Assembly (NCBI RefSeq): GCF_018252635.1
Contig: NZ_JAGTXM010000002.1
Location: 514,962-578,961 of the forward strand
Length of the DNA: 64,000 bases
Reading direction: 5' to 3'
Source of the DNA: Citrobacter amalonaticus
Lineage (GTDB): Bacteria > Pseudomonadota > Gammaproteobacteria > Enterobacterales > Enterobacteriaceae
The first letter of the stretch is position 1. Every line of letters begins with the position of its first letter. This document shows positions 61,683 through 64,000 of this stretch, piece after piece. Made by a program: the position numbers and the translations under genes. The notes beneath the pieces are model-generated. The model had not been told where the DNA came from. It did not search any database and saw only the letters and a program-made list of their open reading frames with translations.

Positions 61683-63368
61683 GTGAATATAAACGTCGCC
61701 GATTTGTTAAATGGGAATTACATCCTGTTATTATTCGTTGTACTGGCTCTCGGCCTGTGTCTCGGTAAATTGCGTCTGGGTTCCATCCAACTGGGTAATT
61801 CCATTGGCGTTTTAGTGGTCTCTCTCTTATTAGGGCAGCAGCATTTCAGTATTAACACTGACGCACTCAACCTGGGCTTCATGCTGTTTATTTTTTGCGT
61901 CGGTGTTGAAGCGGGTCCTAACTTTTTTTCCATTTTTTTTCGGGATGGGAAGAATTACCTGATGTTGGCACTGGTGATGGTCGGCAGCGCGCTGCTGATC
62001 GCCCTGGGGCTGGGTAAGCTGTTTGGCTGGGACATCGGCCTGACGGCCGGTATGCTGGCCGGCTCAATGACGTCCACTCCGGTTCTTGTCGGTGCCGGCG
62101 ATACGCTACGCCACTTCGGAATGGAGAGCGCCCAGCTTTCCCGGGCGCTGGATAATCTGAGCCTGGGCTATGCGTTAACCTACCTGATCGGTCTTGTCAG
62201 TCTGATCGTCGGCGCACGCTATCTGCCTAAATTGCAGCATCAGGATCTGCAAACCAGCGCCCAACAAATCGCCCGTGAACGCGGTCTGGACACCGACACG
62301 AACCGAAAGGTGTACCTGCCGGTTATTCGTGCTTACCGTGTCGGCCCGGAACTGGTAGCCTGGACCGACGGGAAAAATCTGCGTGAGCTGGGTATCTATC
62401 GCGCAACGGGTTGCTACATTGAGCGCATCCGTCGTAACGGTATTCTGGCAAACCCGGACGGTGACGCGGTGCTACAGATGGGTGATGAAATCGCGCTGGT
62501 CGGCTATCCGGATGCCCATGCTCGTCTCGACCCCAGCTTTCGTAACGGCAAAGAGGTTTTCGACCGCGACCTGCTCGATATGCGGATCGTCACGGAAGAG
62601 ATCGTGGTGAAAAACCACAATGCAGTGGGGCGCCGTCTTGCGCAACTGAAGCTCACCGATCACGGCTGCTTCCTGAACCGCGTGATTCGTTCGCAGATTG
62701 AAATGCCTATTGATGACAACGTCGTGCTCAACAAAGGCGACGTATTGCAGGTCAGCGGCGACGCGCGTCGGGTGAAAACGATCGCCGATCGCATTGGCTT
62801 TATCTCGATTCACAGCCAGGTAACCGATCTGCTGGCCTTCTGTGCGTTCTTCATTATTGGTCTGATGATCGGCATGATCACCTTCCAGTTCAGCAACTTC
62901 AGTTTCGGCATCGGTAACGCCGCCGGATTGCTGTTCGCCGGGATCATGCTGGGCTTCCTGCGTGCTAACCATCCCACGTTTGGCTATATCCCGCAGGGCG
63001 CGCTGAATATGGTGAAAGAGTTCGGCCTGATGGTCTTTATGGCGGGCGTTGGCTTAAGCGCGGGCAGCGGTATCGGTCAAGGGTTAGGGGCGATTGGCGG
63101 TCAAATGCTGATTGCTGGTCTGATCGTCAGCCTGGTGCCGGTGATCATTTGCTTCCTGTTCGGCGCCTATGTTCTGCGCATGAACCGGGCACTCCTTTTT
63201 GGTGCCATGATGGGGGCGCGGACCTGTGCACCTGCGATGGAAATCATTAGCGATACCGCACGAAGCAATATTCCGGCGCTGGGTTACGCAGGCACCTACG
63301 CGATAGCCAACGTGCTATTGACGCTGGCGGGGACACTCATCATCATCATCTGGCCGGGTTTAGGATAA
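61683..63368 (+). CDS. ybjL: YbjL, AspT-type transporter with two RCK_C domains
   Basis: 561 residues, GTG start at 61683. Two Asp-Al_Ex membrane halves (about 5-175 and 385-560) flank two cytosolic TrkA-C/RCK_C domains (about 200-290 and 295-375; [13 protein letters not shown] and [14 protein letters not shown]). Members of this family exchange amino or dicarboxylic acids; E. coli YbjL has been linked to glutamate export, substrate here not provable. Conserved [12 protein letters not shown] and its C-terminal counterpart [12 protein letters not shown]. Confidence 0.95.
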   Translation: MNINVADLLNGNYILLLFVVLALGLCLGKLRLGSIQLGNSIGVLVVSLLLGQQHFSINTDALNLGFMLFIFCVGVEAGPNFFSIFFRDGKNYLMLALVMVGSALLIALGLGKLFGWDIGLTAGMLAGSMTSTPVLVGAGDTLRHFGMESAQLSRALDNLSLGYALTYLIGLVSLIVGARYLPKLQHQDLQTSAQQIARERGLDTDTNRKVYLPVIRAYRVGPELVAWTDGKNLRELGIYRATGCYIERIRRNGILANPDGDAVLQMGDEIALVGYPDAHARLDPSFRNGKEVFDRDLLDMRIVTEEIVVKNHNAVGRRLAQLKLTDHGCFLNRVIRSQIEMPIDDNVVLNKGDVLQVSGDARRVKTIADRIGFISIHSQVTDLLAFCAFFIIGLMIGMITFQFSNFSFGIGNAAGLLFAGIMLGFLRANHPTFGYIPQGALNMVKEFGLMVFMAGVGLSAGSGIGQGLGAIGGQMLIAGLIVSLVPVIICFLFGAYVLRMNRALLFGAMMGARTCAPAMEIISDTARSNIPALGYAGTYAIANVLLTLAGTLIIIIWPGLG

Positions 63369-63411
63369 AACTGAAGTTGTCCCTTAAGTGAAAATTTTTT
63401 GCAAATACGTA

Positions 63412-63439
63412 GAACTTTTCCTCAAGGCGTCAGTCATAA
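63412..63439 (+). promoter_or_regulatory. Sigma-E promoter of rybB
   Basis: GAACTT, 16 bp, then TCATAA, near the sigma-E consensus GGAACTT-N15/16-TCTRA. It ends 6 bp before the RybB 5' end. Confidence 0.7.
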
Positions 63440-63444
63440 CTATT

Positions 63445-63523
63445 GCCACTGCTTTTCTTTGATGTCCCCAATTTGTGGAGCCCATCAACCCCGCCGTTTT
63501 GGTTCAAGGTTGATGGGTTTTTT
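63445..63523 (+). ncRNA. rybB: RybB, sigma-E-dependent Hfq-binding sRNA
   Basis: 79 nt starting GCCACTGCTTTTCTTTGATG, the conserved RybB seed that pairs with outer-membrane porin mRNAs. It ends with the stem cccatcaacc / ggttgatggg and a T run as intrinsic terminator. Position between ybjL and rcdA is the same as in E. coli; only a few bases differ from the sequence I recall, all outside the seed. Confidence 0.93.
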
Positions 63524-63660
63524 GTTGCCTGAATTTCTCTTCCCCCGTCTTTACCCCTTTCCTCACCCATACTTACCAATGATCGGCATGAAGAGCAGGA
63601 TCGTGTGGCACAGGACATTTGTGTCGCCGGGGAGACAACCACTATCGCCCTCAACGATGC

Positions 63661-64000
63661 TCACCCGGCGATGCGTTTAACCATTCGCAGGATCTCTTCG
63701 CGCGTCATCGGCGTTCGGTCAGTCACAAAATGCAACGTCATCCCTTCAATAAAAGCGTCCAGCGCCCGGGCGGTAATAGGATCAAACCACTGCGCAAGGG
63801 TTGTCTGACTGGTTTGCATCCAGTCCTGCATCACATTTCTTAGCGCCGGCTTACGATTCATCATCGCGTACAGCTGGTACATCAGCTCCATATTACGCGG
63901 CGTCGTCACTTCTGAACTGTAAATGAGGGAGGTGATCGATTCACAGGCCATTTCCGGCCCGGTCACTCCGGCAAAAAAATCGCGATATTGCTGTGCCATG
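63661..64000 (-). CDS. rcdA: RcdA, TetR-family regulator, C-terminal part (runs off the window)
   Basis: 113 codons and the stop are inside the window; the reading frame continues beyond base 64000, so the N-terminal helix-turn-helix is not visible. The visible part is an all-helical TetR effector domain ([37 protein letters not shown]). In E. coli RcdA (YbjK) activates csgD and stress genes. Assignment relies on synteny with rybB and ybjL. The Met at 63999 is probably internal. Confidence 0.85.
   Translation of the reverse strand, partial: MAQQYRDFFAGVTGPEMACESITSLIYSSEVTTPRNMELMYQLYAMMNRKPALRNVMQDWMQTSQTTLAQWFDPITARALDAFIEGMTLHFVTDRTPMTREEILRMVKRIAG

Overview
The window is a stretch of enterobacterial chromosome. 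From cydD to rcdA it carries, in unbroken order, the gene set that E. coli K-12 has from rcdA/ybjL to cydDC, read here in the opposite orientation, and most proteins match the length and recalled sequence of their E. coli counterparts. The accessory content (a chitinase/type II secretion locus between ybjS and amiD, a DoxX gene between hcr and poxB, and a cupin/VOC/DUF4282 cassette beside serW) points to a relative of E. coli, most likely Citrobacter or a close neighbour. The genus is an inference from gene content, not a measured identity.

Layout. 1-3.4 kb: end of cydD, then cydC, aat and infA. 3.4-6.1 kb: an accessory-looking patch with a LysR relic, the serW tRNA with its promoter and terminator, a duplicated tRNA 3' end resembling the RtT type of repeat, another coding relic, and small AT-rich genes (cupin, VOC, DUF4282). 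6.1-13.5 kb: clpA-clpS, cspD, the macAB efflux operon and ybjX. 13.5-20.1 kb: ybjD, aqpZ, lysO and the nitrosative-stress pair hcp-hcr. 20.2-26.1 kb: a REP pair, DoxX, then poxB-ltaE-ybjT and ybjS.

26.2-45.7 kb is the main accessory region: a GH19 chitinase, a small lytic transglycosylase, a large ChiA-like GH18 chitinase, a type II secretion operon gspC-D-E-F-G-H-I-J-K-L-M-O on the minus strand, divergent gspA-gspB, and a Crp/Fnr-type regulator. The likely logic is co-inheritance of a secretion machine with its chitin-degrading cargo. Both chitinases have signal peptides, PKD modules and CBM5/12-type chitin-binding modules. The transglycosylase and GspA/GspB may help build the secretin through the peptidoglycan. 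GspA here has lost recognisable Walker A and B motifs.

46-64 kb returns to core genes: amiD, ybjQ, ybjP, the arginine transporter artPIQM plus artJ with tandem ARG boxes, rlmC, ybjO, the putrescine importer potFGHI, ybjN, rimK-nfsA-ybjC, grxA with an OxyR-like tandem site, ybjM, ybjL, the sigma-E sRNA rybB, and the 3' end of rcdA. I see no insertion sequence, prophage or CRISPR array. The most unusual material is the T2SS/chitinase locus with its degenerate GspA and embedded lytic transglycosylase, and the tRNA-Ser flank with duplicated tRNA tail, gene relics and a VOC gene whose apparent start codon is ATA.
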